DNA from: Hyphococcus sp.
GTDB taxonomy: Bacteria > Pseudomonadota > Alphaproteobacteria > Caulobacterales > Parvularculaceae
Length of the DNA: 64,000 nucleotides
NCBI GenBank assembly: GCA_028281665.1
Contig: JANQJK010000002.1
Span: 20,997-84,996, forward strand
Direction: 5' to 3'
Numbering within the stretch: position 1 is the stretch's first letter; each line of letters begins with the position of its first letter. Below the pieces are notes generated by a model. That model did no database searches, was not told where the DNA came from, and saw only the letters and a list, made by a program, of their open reading frames with translations. Shown piece after piece: positions 9,316-18,391 of this stretch. The position numbers were made by a program, and so were the translations under genes.

Positions 9316-11166
9316 ATGACCCCGAAGGAAAAGATCAGGGAAGACTTCAAGCGCGCGTTGCTGCACACGACGCGCGCCTTGTCGTCTCAACACGACGTGG
9401 AAGTCGCCTATGGCGGCGAGCATGCGAGCGTTTCGGGCAAGTCGGCCCGCATCCCCCTGCCCGCTCGTTCGCTGGACCGGGAAACGGCGGCAATCGCTCG
9501 CGGCGAAGGGGACGCGGCGGCGCTCCGCCTCGCTCATCATGATACGCTTGCCCATGAAAGACTGGCCCCCGTTGGCGCGGAAGCGCGCGCGGTTTTCGCC
9601 GCGCTTGAGAATGCCCGCTGCGAGGCGATCGGCGCCCGCGCCCTGAAGGGGGTCGGAGACAACCTTGCGGCGTCTCTCGAACAGATCATCGCGGATAAGG
9701 GATATGACCGCCTCGCCGCCACGGACGCGACGCCGCTGGCCGACGTTGCAGCGCTTTTGCTGCGCGAGCGCCTGACCGGCCGGTCGGCCCCGGCGTCCGC
9801 CGCCGGCATTATGGAGGCGTGGCGCGATACGCTTGAAGACCGCGCCGGCGCCTCGCTGGACGCCATGGCCGAGGCGGCTGACCTGAACGATCAGGAAGCC
9901 TTCGCCAGCCTCGTTCGCGACTTCATTCGCGATCTCGACCTCGACGACGAGGATCGCGGGGATCGATCCGACGAGGATGACAGCAACGAGGATGATGAGT
10001 CCGACGACGACGAAAACGACGGCGAAGATGAGGATGACGGCGCGGACGAGTCGCAGTTTCCGGAAGACTCAGGCGACGGCGACACCGCCGAGGGCGACGC
10101 GGACCTGTCCGATCAGGACGTTGAGCAGTCGATGGAGGAAGACGACGGCGCAACTGAAAACGCGAAGATTTCCAGTCTTCGCAATCGCTTCGAGGGCGAC
10201 ACCGGAGAGGCCTACAAGCCCTACACCACCGAGTTTGACGAAATCGCGGACGCCGTCGACCTCTGCGATGCGGAGGAGCTGCTGCGACTGCGCCGGTCGC
10301 TCGACCGGCAACTGGAAAATCTGCACACGGTCGTCGCGCGCCTCGCCAACAAGTTGCAACGAAAGCTCATGGCCCAGCAAAACCGAAGCTGGGCTTTCGA
10401 CCTCGACGAAGGCGTGCTGGATGCGGCGCGGCTGGCGCGCATCGTGGTCGACCCGATGCAGCCCCTCTCCTACAAGATGGAACAGGAACAGGACTTCCGG
10501 GACACGGTCGTGACGCTGCTGATCGACAATTCCGGGTCCATGCGCGGCCGGCCGATCACCATTGCGGCCATCTGCGCGGATATCCTTGCGCGCACGCTCG
10601 AACGGTGCGGCGTCAAGGTGGAGATTCTCGGCTTTACGACCCGCGTCTGGAAAGGCGGCCAGTCCCGGGAAAAATGGGTGCAGGACGGACGCCCCGCAAC
10701 GCCCGGGCGCCTCAACGACCTGCGCCACGTTATCTACAAGTCCGCCGACGCGCCCTGGCGCCGGGCGCGTACCTCTCTTGGTCTGATGATGAAAGAGGGG
10801 TTGCTAAAGGAGAACATTGACGGCGAGGCGCTCAGCTGGGCCCATACGCGTCTCCTGGGGCGGCCGGAAGCGCGGCGCATCCTTATGGTGATTTCCGATG
10901 GCGCGCCCGTTGACGACACGACATCGTCGGCCAATGGCGGCGCCTATCTCGAACGCCATCTGCGCGAGATGATCGCCTATATCGAAAATCGCTCGCCGGT
11001 CGAGCTCCTGGCGATCGGCATCGGTCACGATGTAACACGGTACTATCGCCGCGCCCTCACGATCGTCGATGTCGACCAGCTTGGCGGCGCGATTATCGAT
11101 CAGCTTGCCGAGCTTTTTGACGAACAGGCGTTGGCCGCCCGTGATCGCAGCGGACGCGCGGCTTAG
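9316..11166 (+). CDS. cobT: CobT-like protein (cobaltochelatase subunit type, vWA)
   Basis: A 616-residue protein with the architecture of the CobT subunit of aerobic cobaltochelatase, which with CobS (AAA+) drives cobalt insertion by CobN in B12 synthesis. The N-terminal CobT domain is followed by a strongly Asp/Glu-rich region (about residues 207-278) and a C-terminal vWA domain with MIDAS DNSGSM near residue 404. The ATG at 9316 is the first of the frame. The usual cobS partner is not adjacent and no other B12 gene is in the window. The stop interlocks with that of the b561-YceI gene. Confidence 0.88.
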   Translation: MTPKEKIREDFKRALLHTTRALSSQHDVEVAYGGEHASVSGKSARIPLPARSLDRETAAIARGEGDAAALRLAHHDTLAHERLAPVGAEARAVFAALENARCEAIGARALKGVGDNLAASLEQIIADKGYDRLAATDATPLADVAALLLRERLTGRSAPASAAGIMEAWRDTLEDRAGASLDAMAEAADLNDQEAFASLVRDFIRDLDLDDEDRGDRSDEDDSNEDDESDDDENDGEDEDDGADESQFPEDSGDGDTAEGDADLSDQDVEQSMEEDDGATENAKISSLRNRFEGDTGEAYKPYTTEFDEIADAVDLCDAEELLRLRRSLDRQLENLHTVVARLANKLQRKLMAQQNRSWAFDLDEGVLDAARLARIVVDPMQPLSYKMEQEQDFRDTVVTLLIDNSGSMRGRPITIAAICADILARTLERCGVKVEILGFTTRVWKGGQSREKWVQDGRPATPGRLNDLRHVIYKSADAPWRRARTSLGLMMKEGLLKENIDGEALSWAHTRLLGRPEARRILMVISDGAPVDDTTSSANGGAYLERHLREMIAYIENRSPVELLAIGIGHDVTRYYRRALTIVDVDQLGGAIIDQLAELFDEQALAARDRSGRAA

Positions 11167-12509
11167 TCCATCCCCTGGGCGCTGACGGTAAACTCCACAC
11201 GCGCCTCCACGGCGACAGCCTCGTCTTCCAGCCATGATGAATCGGCGCCGAGATCGAAATCGGTGCGGATGAGATCGACGCCGCCGACGGCGGTCCCGAC
11301 GCCGTCGTTAATCGTCAGGTCGAATGGCAGGGTAACGTCGTGCGCAAAGTCCTTGATGGTGAGCGATCCCGCGGCCAGATACCCGCCGCCTGCCCGCCGA
11401 ATGTCGCACGCAACGAATGTCGCTGTCGGGAAGTCTTTGACGTCGAACCAGTCTCCGCCCGGCAGGGTTGAGTCGATAAGCTGATCGCCGGTTGCGGCGG
11501 AACCTGTTTGGACCGTCACCAGAAGCCACGATTGATCGAGAAACGCCTCGTGGAAGGCGATTTCCGCCGTGAAGGCGCCGAAGGTTCCCTCAAACGACTC
11601 ACCGCCCTGAACGCCGCCAAAGCGCAGGCGGCTGGCAGATTCATCGACGCGCCAGTTCACGGCCAGCGCAGGACCATCGCAGGGTGCGTTCGCCGCCTGC
11701 GCCGGCGGGGGGTTGACGTCGTCGGCGACTTCGGTTGCCGGTTCCTGAGCCGGCGCCGCGTCTTGCGGCAAAACTGTTTCGTCGGGTTCAACAAGATCAT
11801 CGGGCGGCGGCCGCTGAGATGAAGCCTCCGACGGCGTTGCGGTTTCAATATCCGGCGTCGAATCACTCCTGACCGGCTCCGGTTTGCCCGCGAAGTAGAT
11901 GCTAACGCCAATGGCAAGTGCAATGAAAACGCCGCCAACGCCAGTCGCCGCGCCGACGCCGGGCGCCATCGAACGCAAAACACCGTCCCGGTCAATGAAT
12001 CCGTGCTTCAACGCAGCCGCAACGTGCAAGGCGAGCAGCCCAAGAATGGCGTAGGACAGAACCTCGTGCAGCTCGATAAAGAGATGTTCGGTTGCAGCCG
12101 GGTCCGCGCCGGGATCGAGGAATCCGAGATGCGGAACACTGACCAGCCCGAACCACTCGGTGGGAATGTCCTTGGGGGACACCGACACAATCGCGAGGCC
12201 CATCAGCGGGGTCGCCAGCATGAGAAAGTAGAACAGCCAGTGCGTCGCTCGTGCGGCAAGCTTCTGCCAGCCCGGCATGGCGCCCGGCAGCGCCGGCGTT
12301 TTGTGAAACAACCGCCATCCGAGGCGGAGAAACGTCAGCAAAAGAATCGACAGTCCGAAAGACTTGTGCAGTTGAAAAAGGTCGAATTTCGCCGGCGCCG
12401 TGTTCGGCAGGTTGTGCATGTAAAAGCCGCCGGCGATCTGACCGAGAATCAGGAGCGCGATCGCCCAATGCAGGGCGATCGCTACCGTATTGTATCGCTG
12501 CGCGTCCAT
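11163..12509 (-). CDS. Cytochrome b561-YceI fusion protein
   Basis: A 448-residue membrane protein in two parts. Residues about 1-185 are a prokaryotic cytochrome b561 with four helices and conserved His residues ([77 protein letters not shown]). A further helix and a Pro/Glu/Ala-rich linker (about 215-275) lead to a C-terminal YceI-like lipid-binding beta-barrel (from about 285: [14 protein letters not shown]..., [17 protein letters not shown]). Heme-dependent electron transfer tied to a periplasmic isoprenoid or quinone carrier is the likely role, by family inference. It is followed upstream by a stand-alone YceI gene, 17 nt away in the same direction. Confidence 0.9.
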   Translation of the reverse strand: MDAQRYNTVAIALHWAIALLILGQIAGGFYMHNLPNTAPAKFDLFQLHKSFGLSILLLTFLRLGWRLFHKTPALPGAMPGWQKLAARATHWLFYFLMLATPLMGLAIVSVSPKDIPTEWFGLVSVPHLGFLDPGADPAATEHLFIELHEVLSYAILGLLALHVAAALKHGFIDRDGVLRSMAPGVGAATGVGGVFIALAIGVSIYFAGKPEPVRSDSTPDIETATPSEASSQRPPPDDLVEPDETVLPQDAAPAQEPATEVADDVNPPPAQAANAPCDGPALAVNWRVDESASRLRFGGVQGGESFEGTFGAFTAEIAFHEAFLDQSWLLVTVQTGSAATGDQLIDSTLPGGDWFDVKDFPTATFVACDIRRAGGGYLAAGSLTIKDFAHDVTLPFDLTINDGVGTAVGGVDLIRTDFDLGADSSWLEDEAVAVEARVEFTVSAQGMD

Positions 12510-12526
12510 TACCTCGGTTTCGGTAT

Positions 12527-13153
12527 CTATTTCTTAGGCATAATGAATTCAGCTTCGATGATTATTTCAACATCGTCGCCAACAACCGGAGTAAAGAGAT
12601 CAACGCCGAAGTCGGATCTTTTGACCGCGCCGGTCGCCGAGAATCCGATTTTGTATTGCTTGCCACGTTCGTCAAAAAATCCGCGGTTCATCGTAACATC
12701 AAGCGTCACTGCTTTCGTAACGCCCTTGATGGTCAGGTCTCCTGTCATCGTTCCCGATTTCTCGCCGGTTTCCGTCAGAGACGTGCTCTCAAACGTGATG
12801 GTTGGATGGTTTTCGACATCGAAGAATTTTTCCCCTCTCAAGTGGTCATCGAACTCATCCACGCCGCTATCAATCGCCGCCGCATCGATTTCGACACTGA
12901 CGCTCGAAGCGGTCGGGTTCTCCGCATTCCAATCAAGCGTTGCGTCCCAATCGCGCCAGCGAAGGTAAGGTCGCGATAATCCCTGATGCCAATAGCTGAA
13001 TGTAATGTACCGGTGACCGGACTCGGCCTGGTACTCACCCGAGGCAGCAGCCGACGCATCTTCCGCCGCCGCAGCGCCGGCTGCCGTAACACTGCCGGCT
13101 ATAAGCGCAAAAGCGCCCATGACGGTGTTCCGAAATCTTCGTTCATTGATCAT
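12527..13153 (-). CDS. YceI family periplasmic protein
   Basis: A 208-residue exported protein of the YceI lipocalin-like fold, which binds polyisoprenoid lipids. A signal peptide (AFALIAGSVTAAGAAAAEDA) precedes the YceI core: HRYITFSYWHQGLSRPYLRW, FFDVENHPTITFEST, GDLTIKGVTKAVTLDV and RSDFGVD. The chosen ATG has an AAAGGT ribosome binding site; the frame is open 25 residues further upstream but that would bury the signal peptide. It precedes the b561-YceI fusion, so the pair likely works together. Confidence 0.92.
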   Translation of the reverse strand: MINERRFRNTVMGAFALIAGSVTAAGAAAAEDASAAASGEYQAESGHRYITFSYWHQGLSRPYLRWRDWDATLDWNAENPTASSVSVEIDAAAIDSGVDEFDDHLRGEKFFDVENHPTITFESTSLTETGEKSGTMTGDLTIKGVTKAVTLDVTMNRGFFDERGKQYKIGFSATGAVKRSDFGVDLFTPVVGDDVEIIIEAEFIMPKK

Positions 13154-13236
13154 TGAGATTACCTTTTGTCTTGGAGAATTTGAACCATGTAATAGTGCGT
13201 GTCGGATGGTGCGAGCGCCCTCACACATGCGTGATC

Positions 13237-13860
13237 CTAATGGAAGCGCGTGACAATGTCTTCAAGAACCGGACGCGCGCGCTCCTTTGGATCTTCCTTT
13301 GCTGTACCGACATAAATGTAGCCAGCGACTTTTTCGTCTTCGGTCATCGACAACGCCTCATTAATCCCGTCATGAAACGCATACCATTCGGTGATCCATT
13401 GCGCGGCGAAACCGAATGCGCTCGCGGCGATGAGCATATTCTGACAGACTGCGCCGGCCGTCAGCGCCTGTTCCCACGCAGGGGTTTTGTGTTCCGGATT
13501 AATGCTTGAGATCACTGCAATGACCACGGGCGCGCGTAAAAAGCGACGGCGTTCAAACTCGACGCGCCTCTCCTCGGCAGCCGGATTGTCGACAGCGAAG
13601 GTTTGCGCGAGCACATCGCCGAACGCCGCGCGAGCGGCCCCCTCGAATACCACGAAACGAAACGGCACGACGCGCCGGTGATCGGGCGCCCTCGCCCCGA
13701 TCGTCAAAATCGCGTTGAGCGTTTCCGCGTCCGGCCCCGGTTCGCCAAGAAAATCGGCCGGCGTTGAGCGCCGTCGCCATAACAGCTCAACGGCGTCGCT
13801 GCTGGGGCTGGCGGCGGGCAACGGCGCGCCGAATTCAGGCGATTTCAGTGATTTCGGCAA
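13237..13860 (-). CDS. Nitroreductase family protein (YdjA-like)
   Basis: A 207-residue FMN-dependent oxidoreductase. The FMN-binding motif RRRSTPADF near residue 31 and the APDHRRVVPFRFVVFEG segment fit the short YdjA-like branch, as does GFAAQWITEWYAF. The substrate is unknown. It starts 92 nt from, and divergent to, the E1 dehydrogenase gene. Confidence 0.88.
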   Translation of the reverse strand: MPKSLKSPEFGAPLPAASPSSDAVELLWRRRSTPADFLGEPGPDAETLNAILTIGARAPDHRRVVPFRFVVFEGAARAAFGDVLAQTFAVDNPAAEERRVEFERRRFLRAPVVIAVISSINPEHKTPAWEQALTAGAVCQNMLIAASAFGFAAQWITEWYAFHDGINEALSMTEDEKVAGYIYVGTAKEDPKERARPVLEDIVTRFH

Positions 13861-13952
13861 CGAAGATCATCCCCACTTGGAAAAGACGGCGCTGGTGGTA
13901 TGGAGGCGCTGGGAAAACCCGTAAACTAAACAAGCAACGCGAGAATACAACA

Positions 13953-16160
13953 ATGGCCGGGGCGATCGGCGCAGCGACCGATGGATTTCTGGATAGACTG
14001 AAGGCCGGGCGTATTCCGCCGCCGGTTACGGGCGCCAGCCTGAACGATGCCGGCCTCGCGCCATCCGCGCTGTCGGGCATTTTCGAAAGCCAGCTGACCA
14101 GCCGCGCCCTTGATCTCGAAGCGCGCCGGCTCGGCGCGGCGCGGCGCGGCTTTTACTCCATCGGCAGTTCCGGTCATGAGGGCAATGCCGGCCTCGCCCA
14201 CGTGCTGCGCGTCGACGATATGGCGTTCCTTCATTACCGCAGCGGCGCGTTCTACATCGAACGCGCGCGGAAACTGCCCGGAGAAACGCCGGTCTGGAAC
14301 ATGGCGTTATCCTTCGTTGCATCGTCGGAAGATCCTATCTCCGGCGGACGGCACAAAGTCATCGGATCGAAGTCTCTGTTCATTCCGCCGCAGACCAGCA
14401 CCATCGCTTCCCATCTGCCCAAGGCCATGGGCGCGGCGTTCTCCATTGCGCTCGCCCGAACACAAAAGAAAAGAGACGCGGCTTTGCCGCTCGACAGCGT
14501 CATCTATTGCAGCTTCGGCGATGCGTCCGCGAATCACTCGACGGCGCAGGGAGCGATCAACGCCGCCGCGCTGACGGGATATCGCGGATTGCCCTTGCCG
14601 CTGATTTTCGCCTGCGAGGACAACGGCGTCGGCATTTCGGTCAAGACCCCTGAGGGCTGGATCGCGGCAAACTACGGCGCCCGCGCAGGGCTTCGCTATG
14701 TTTATGGCGATGCGCGCGATGTGGTTGACGCGGTGCGCGCCGGGCGAGAGGCGGAACGGTGCGCTAGGGCTGCGCGCAAACCCGTCTTCCTGCATTTGCG
14801 CACCGTGCGCCTGATGGGCCACGCCGGCTCAGACCTTGAGACGAGCTACCGCGACCGCGCCGAGATCGAAACCGAGGCCGACCAGGACCCGCTTCTACAC
14901 ACGGCGCGGCGGGTGATGGAAACATCGGGCGCATCCTTGACAGATATTGAAAAGCTTTATGGCGAGATTTCAGGCTGCGCCCGGCGCGCTATGGAAGCGG
15001 CTTGCGACAGACCAAAACTGTCTTCGGCGGCGGAAGTCATGTCAGCGCTTTCGCCGCGTAAACGCTCCGCGGCCCGCCGTCCCGGCCGAACCCTCGACCG
15101 CGCGCCGGACGACGCCCGCGCGCGACGCGAACCGCAACACATGTCCCGGCTGATTTCTCTCGCCCTCGCCGACGAAATGGAACGGGACCGCAACATCGTC
15201 GTCTTCGGCGAAGATGTCGCCAAAAAGGGCGGCGTTTACGGGGCCACAACACGACTGCAACAAAAATTCGGCCCGGCCCGCGCGTTCGACACGCTGCTCG
15301 ACGAGCAGTCCATTCTCGGGCTCGGGATCGGCCTTGCCCATAACGGTTTTCTCCCCGTCCCGGAAATACAGTTCCTGGCCTATGTCCATAACGCGGAGGA
15401 TCAGCTGCGCGGGGAAGCAGCCTCCCTGTCATTCTTCTCAAACAGTCAGTATACGAATCCTATGGTCGTGCGGGTCGCCGGTCTCGCCTATCAGAAAGGG
15501 TTTGGCGGGCACTTCCATAATGACAACTCCGTCGCTGTCTTTCGCGACATTCCGGGCATCGTGCTCGCCTGCCCGTCAAGCGGCGCCGAGGCGGTCGCCA
15601 TGTTGCGCGAATCTTTTCGTATTGCGCGGGAAGAACGCCGGGTTGTTGTCTTCCTCGAACCGATTGCCCTTTACGGAACGAAGGACGTGTCGGAGGGCGA
15701 CGGGTCCATGACCGCCATATTCGACGACATTGACGGCGCTGTCCGCTTCGGCGCGCCAAACGTTATCGGCGACGGACGCGATCTCGCCATCGTGACCTAT
15801 GGCAACGGAACGTATCTTTCCCGACGCGCGCTCGCTCACCTCGAAGACGCCGGCGTATCCGCACGCATCATCGACCTGCGCTGGTTGTCGCCCCTGCCCG
15901 TTGACGCGGTGGTCGACGCAATCGGCAAGCGGCGCAACGTTCTCATTGTCGATGAATGCCGGCGAACCGGCGGACCCGCTGAAGAGATTATCGCGCAATT
16001 CGCTGATCGCGGACTTTCCTACAATATGAAACGCATTACCGGAGAGGACACGTTCATTCCGCTCGGCCCCGCAGCGGACACGGTTCTCGTCAGCGAGAGC
16101 GAAATCGCCGCGGCGGCTCTGAGCCTGCTTGGCGTCAGCGCCGGGAAGGCCGCAGAGTGA
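13953..16160 (+). CDS. Fused E1 alpha-beta 2-oxoacid dehydrogenase (branched-chain/acetoin type)
   Basis: A single 735-residue chain holding both halves of a thiamine-diphosphate-dependent 2-oxoacid dehydrogenase E1. The alpha part (about 1-375) has the ThDP motif GDASANHSTAQGAINAA...EDNG; the beta part begins near residue 397 (MSRLISLALADEMERDRNIVVFGEDV) and contains PEIQFLAYVHNAEDQLRGEAA and the C-terminal transketolase domain (VIGDGRDLAIVTYG, LRWLSPLPVDAV). Branched-chain (isobutyryl-CoA forming) and acetoin-type E1s share these motifs, so substrate is undecided. No E2 or E3 gene is nearby. I start at 13953; upstream in-frame sequence runs back over the divergent nitroreductase gene and is not conserved-looking. 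The stop overlaps the GTG of the next gene (GTGA). Confidence 0.9.
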   Translation: MAGAIGAATDGFLDRLKAGRIPPPVTGASLNDAGLAPSALSGIFESQLTSRALDLEARRLGAARRGFYSIGSSGHEGNAGLAHVLRVDDMAFLHYRSGAFYIERARKLPGETPVWNMALSFVASSEDPISGGRHKVIGSKSLFIPPQTSTIASHLPKAMGAAFSIALARTQKKRDAALPLDSVIYCSFGDASANHSTAQGAINAAALTGYRGLPLPLIFACEDNGVGISVKTPEGWIAANYGARAGLRYVYGDARDVVDAVRAGREAERCARAARKPVFLHLRTVRLMGHAGSDLETSYRDRAEIETEADQDPLLHTARRVMETSGASLTDIEKLYGEISGCARRAMEAACDRPKLSSAAEVMSALSPRKRSAARRPGRTLDRAPDDARARREPQHMSRLISLALADEMERDRNIVVFGEDVAKKGGVYGATTRLQQKFGPARAFDTLLDEQSILGLGIGLAHNGFLPVPEIQFLAYVHNAEDQLRGEAASLSFFSNSQYTNPMVVRVAGLAYQKGFGGHFHNDNSVAVFRDIPGIVLACPSSGAEAVAMLRESFRIAREERRVVVFLEPIALYGTKDVSEGDGSMTAIFDDIDGAVRFGAPNVIGDGRDLAIVTYGNGTYLSRRALAHLEDAGVSARIIDLRWLSPLPVDAVVDAIGKRRNVLIVDECRRTGGPAEEIIAQFADRGLSYNMKRITGEDTFIPLGPAADTVLVSESEIAAAALSLLGVSAGKAAE

Positions 16161-17185
16161 AGAAATCGGCGGTTGTCATTTTTCCCGGCCGGGGCACATA
16201 CGGCAAGGACGAGCTTGGGTATCTTTCGCGTTTTCACAGCGACAAGGCCGATTTCATCGCCGGCGTCGATCAATGGAGAACGGCGCAGAACCGCGCGACG
16301 GTAACGGACCTCGATAACGCAAAGGCGTATGCCGCGAGCCGTCACGCCTCCAGCATCAATGCATCGGCGCTGATCCATACCTGCGCCCTCGTCGATTTCG
16401 CGTCGATCGATCGCGATCAATACGACATCGCCGCGGTCTGCGGGAACTCCCTTGGCTGGTATCTGACGCTCGCCGCAGCCGGCGCCGTCAGCGAACCGAA
16501 CGCCATCCGTCTTGTGGATACGATGGGCGCGCTGATGGAGGAAATGGGCGTCGGCGGCCAGTTGATCTATCCGTTCGTCGACGAAGACTGGCGCCAATCA
16601 GATGCGAATGCGAAAGCGGTTGGCGAAGCGCTGCATGCGGGCAAGACGGACGGTGAAGCCTTCCTGTCGATCAGACTCGGCGGCATGGCCGTGCTCGCGG
16701 GCGACGAGGCCGGCATGGCGGCGATGGAGAAGTCTCTGCCGCCGGCGGAAGCCAGATATCCCTTCAGGCTTGCGCGCCACGCCGCGTTTCACACGCCGCT
16801 CCTCCAGCCCGTGTCGGATGCGGCGTTTGACGCGTTGCCTGCGTACCTCTTTCAGGCGCCGAGGGTTCCGATGATCGACGGACGCGGCGCGGTCTGGACG
16901 CCGAGAGCGACGGAACTGCGCGCGCTTTATCAGTACACGCTGGGTCACCAGATCGTCGAGACCTATGACTTTTCGAAATCCGTCGAAGTCGCCGTAAAGG
17001 AATTTGCGCCGGACGTTCTGATTCTCGCCGGCCCCGGTTCAACGCTCGGCGCGCCCATCGCACAGGAGTTGATCCGCCACCGGTGGTCAGGGCTGACCTC
17101 AAAAGCGGATTTCAACGCCCGGCAGAAGGACGACCCGTTCCTGCTCGCCATGGGGCGCAAAGATCAGCGGCAACTCGTCGTCTGA
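16157..17185 (+). CDS. FabD-like acyltransferase with altered active site
   Basis: A 342-residue alpha/beta protein resembling malonyl-CoA:ACP transacylase. The nucleophile elbow reads GNSLGWY instead of the usual GHSLG, and the conserved His is present in RHAAFHTPLL. At the place of the FabD Arg (R before G in the RxRGxxM motif) this protein has Met (RLVDTMGALM), so the residue that holds the malonyl carboxylate is missing. A non-malonyl acyl group is therefore more likely; that is inference. It starts with GTG overlapping the stop of the E1 gene, which suggests the two function together. Confidence 0.82.
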   Translation: MKKSAVVIFPGRGTYGKDELGYLSRFHSDKADFIAGVDQWRTAQNRATVTDLDNAKAYAASRHASSINASALIHTCALVDFASIDRDQYDIAAVCGNSLGWYLTLAAAGAVSEPNAIRLVDTMGALMEEMGVGGQLIYPFVDEDWRQSDANAKAVGEALHAGKTDGEAFLSIRLGGMAVLAGDEAGMAAMEKSLPPAEARYPFRLARHAAFHTPLLQPVSDAAFDALPAYLFQAPRVPMIDGRGAVWTPRATELRALYQYTLGHQIVETYDFSKSVEVAVKEFAPDVLILAGPGSTLGAPIAQELIRHRWSGLTSKADFNARQKDDPFLLAMGRKDQRQLVV

Positions 17186-17197
17186 GCAGACCCGCGC

Positions 17198-18316
17198 TCA
17201 GCGCAGCGCCGGCGCGATCTCCGTCATAACCTCCAGATGTTCCCGCGCAAAGCTGCGGCACCGTTCCGGGGACCAGCCGACCGCCGGCATCGGGTTCACA
17301 TTTGCGTCCTTGAACGGCATCTCAAGGGTCATCGAAAGGCAGCCCCACGTCTCGGCGACATAATTGTTGGCGATGTCGAGATTGGCCTTGCCCGGCGGCG
17401 TCACCGGATAGCCGTCCCTGGTCTGAAAGTCTTTGCTCGCCTCAAGCAGCAAGGACGAGTAGCGATCGAAACGCGTCTGATGGACATCGTCCCAGGACGG
17501 AATGCCGCTGGCGCTTACAAGGAAGTTGTTTGGAATGGCCTCGTCGCCGTGAACATCCAGGAACAGGTCGACGCCCGTCTCGCGCATCTTTTCACGCACG
17601 AGATAAACCTCGGGACTCTTGTCCATCGTTGTGTTGCGCCAGGCTCTGTTGAGATCGACGCCGGCGGCGTTTGTGCGCAAATGCCCGCGCGCCGCGCCGT
17701 CCGGATTCATGCAAGGGATAACATGGACGGTCGCTGCGCTTCTGAGGCGCCGGGCTGCATCGGAATCGCCGGCAAGCGCAGGGAGAAACCCTTCGATCCA
17801 CCATGAGCCCATGGTTTCGCCGGGATGCTGGCGGGCGATGACCCAGATTTTCAGCGCTCCCTCGCCGGCCGAAAAATGATCAATCGGCCTGCCGTCCAGC
17901 GTTTCTCCGAGCAATTCATGCCGCAATGCCGGGTCGGCTTTCGTGCCTTCGACGAAGTTCGCAATCCGGGCGAAGGGGTATGCGGCGAAGTATGCGTAAT
18001 GGATGCTGGCTTGTTCCGGCGTATGCTGAATAGAAAGAACGCCGTCGCGATAGCTTGTATCGACCCGAAACCATGTTTCTCCGTCATAGGACGCGACTGC
18101 CCGATAGTCGTCCCAGCCTGGGGGATAGGAGGCCTTCGCCGCATTCGTGATGTGCATGGTCAGCGCATCGCCGCTGGCGCCGTCCACGCGAAAGTAAAAC
18201 CATTGAAAGAAATCCGCCGCGCCATCGGCGGAAATCTCAAGACGAATGTCTGACGGAGTCGATATGTCGATCACGCGCATATTGCCGTGATCAAAGTCAC
18301 TTGAAATCTTCAGCAT
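17198..18316 (-). CDS. M14 family zinc carboxypeptidase (cytosolic carboxypeptidase-like)
   Basis: A 372-residue protein without signal peptide. An N-terminal beta domain (about 1-125, with FFQWFYFRVDG) precedes the M14 catalytic domain with zinc ligands HPGE (about residue 164) and DVHGDE (about 255), the NPDG and DLNRAW motifs, and the catalytic Glu in LEMPFKD. This domain order is that of the cytosolic carboxypeptidases/AGTPBP-like branch, which remove C-terminal residues from proteins or peptides. The physiological substrate in bacteria is unknown. It faces the E1-acyltransferase pair tail to tail with a 12-base gap. Confidence 0.9.
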   Translation of the reverse strand: MLKISSDFDHGNMRVIDISTPSDIRLEISADGAADFFQWFYFRVDGASGDALTMHITNAAKASYPPGWDDYRAVASYDGETWFRVDTSYRDGVLSIQHTPEQASIHYAYFAAYPFARIANFVEGTKADPALRHELLGETLDGRPIDHFSAGEGALKIWVIARQHPGETMGSWWIEGFLPALAGDSDAARRLRSAATVHVIPCMNPDGAARGHLRTNAAGVDLNRAWRNTTMDKSPEVYLVREKMRETGVDLFLDVHGDEAIPNNFLVSASGIPSWDDVHQTRFDRYSSLLLEASKDFQTRDGYPVTPPGKANLDIANNYVAETWGCLSMTLEMPFKDANVNPMPAVGWSPERCRSFAREHLEVMTEIAPALR

Positions 18317-18356
18317 GCTTGTTCCGGGTTCTTTTTAGTTATCGTTATACCCAAAG

Positions 18357-18380
18357 GGCGACCGCTCCCCATGGGTCGCC
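18357..18380 (-). terminator. Possible hairpin downstream of aspS
   Basis: Seven-base inverted repeat GGCGACC/GGTCGCC with a ten-base loop, between the end of aspS and the start of the M14 gene. There is no run of T after it, so it is at best a weak or Rho-assisted terminator. Confidence 0.3.
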
Positions 18381-18391
18381 GACAAAAGGGT

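Noticed and set aside
13764..13952. A longer N-terminus for the E1 gene
   Set aside because: The added residues lie over the divergent nitroreductase gene and are Arg/Trp-rich; the start at MAGAIGAATDG gives the usual E1 N-terminus.
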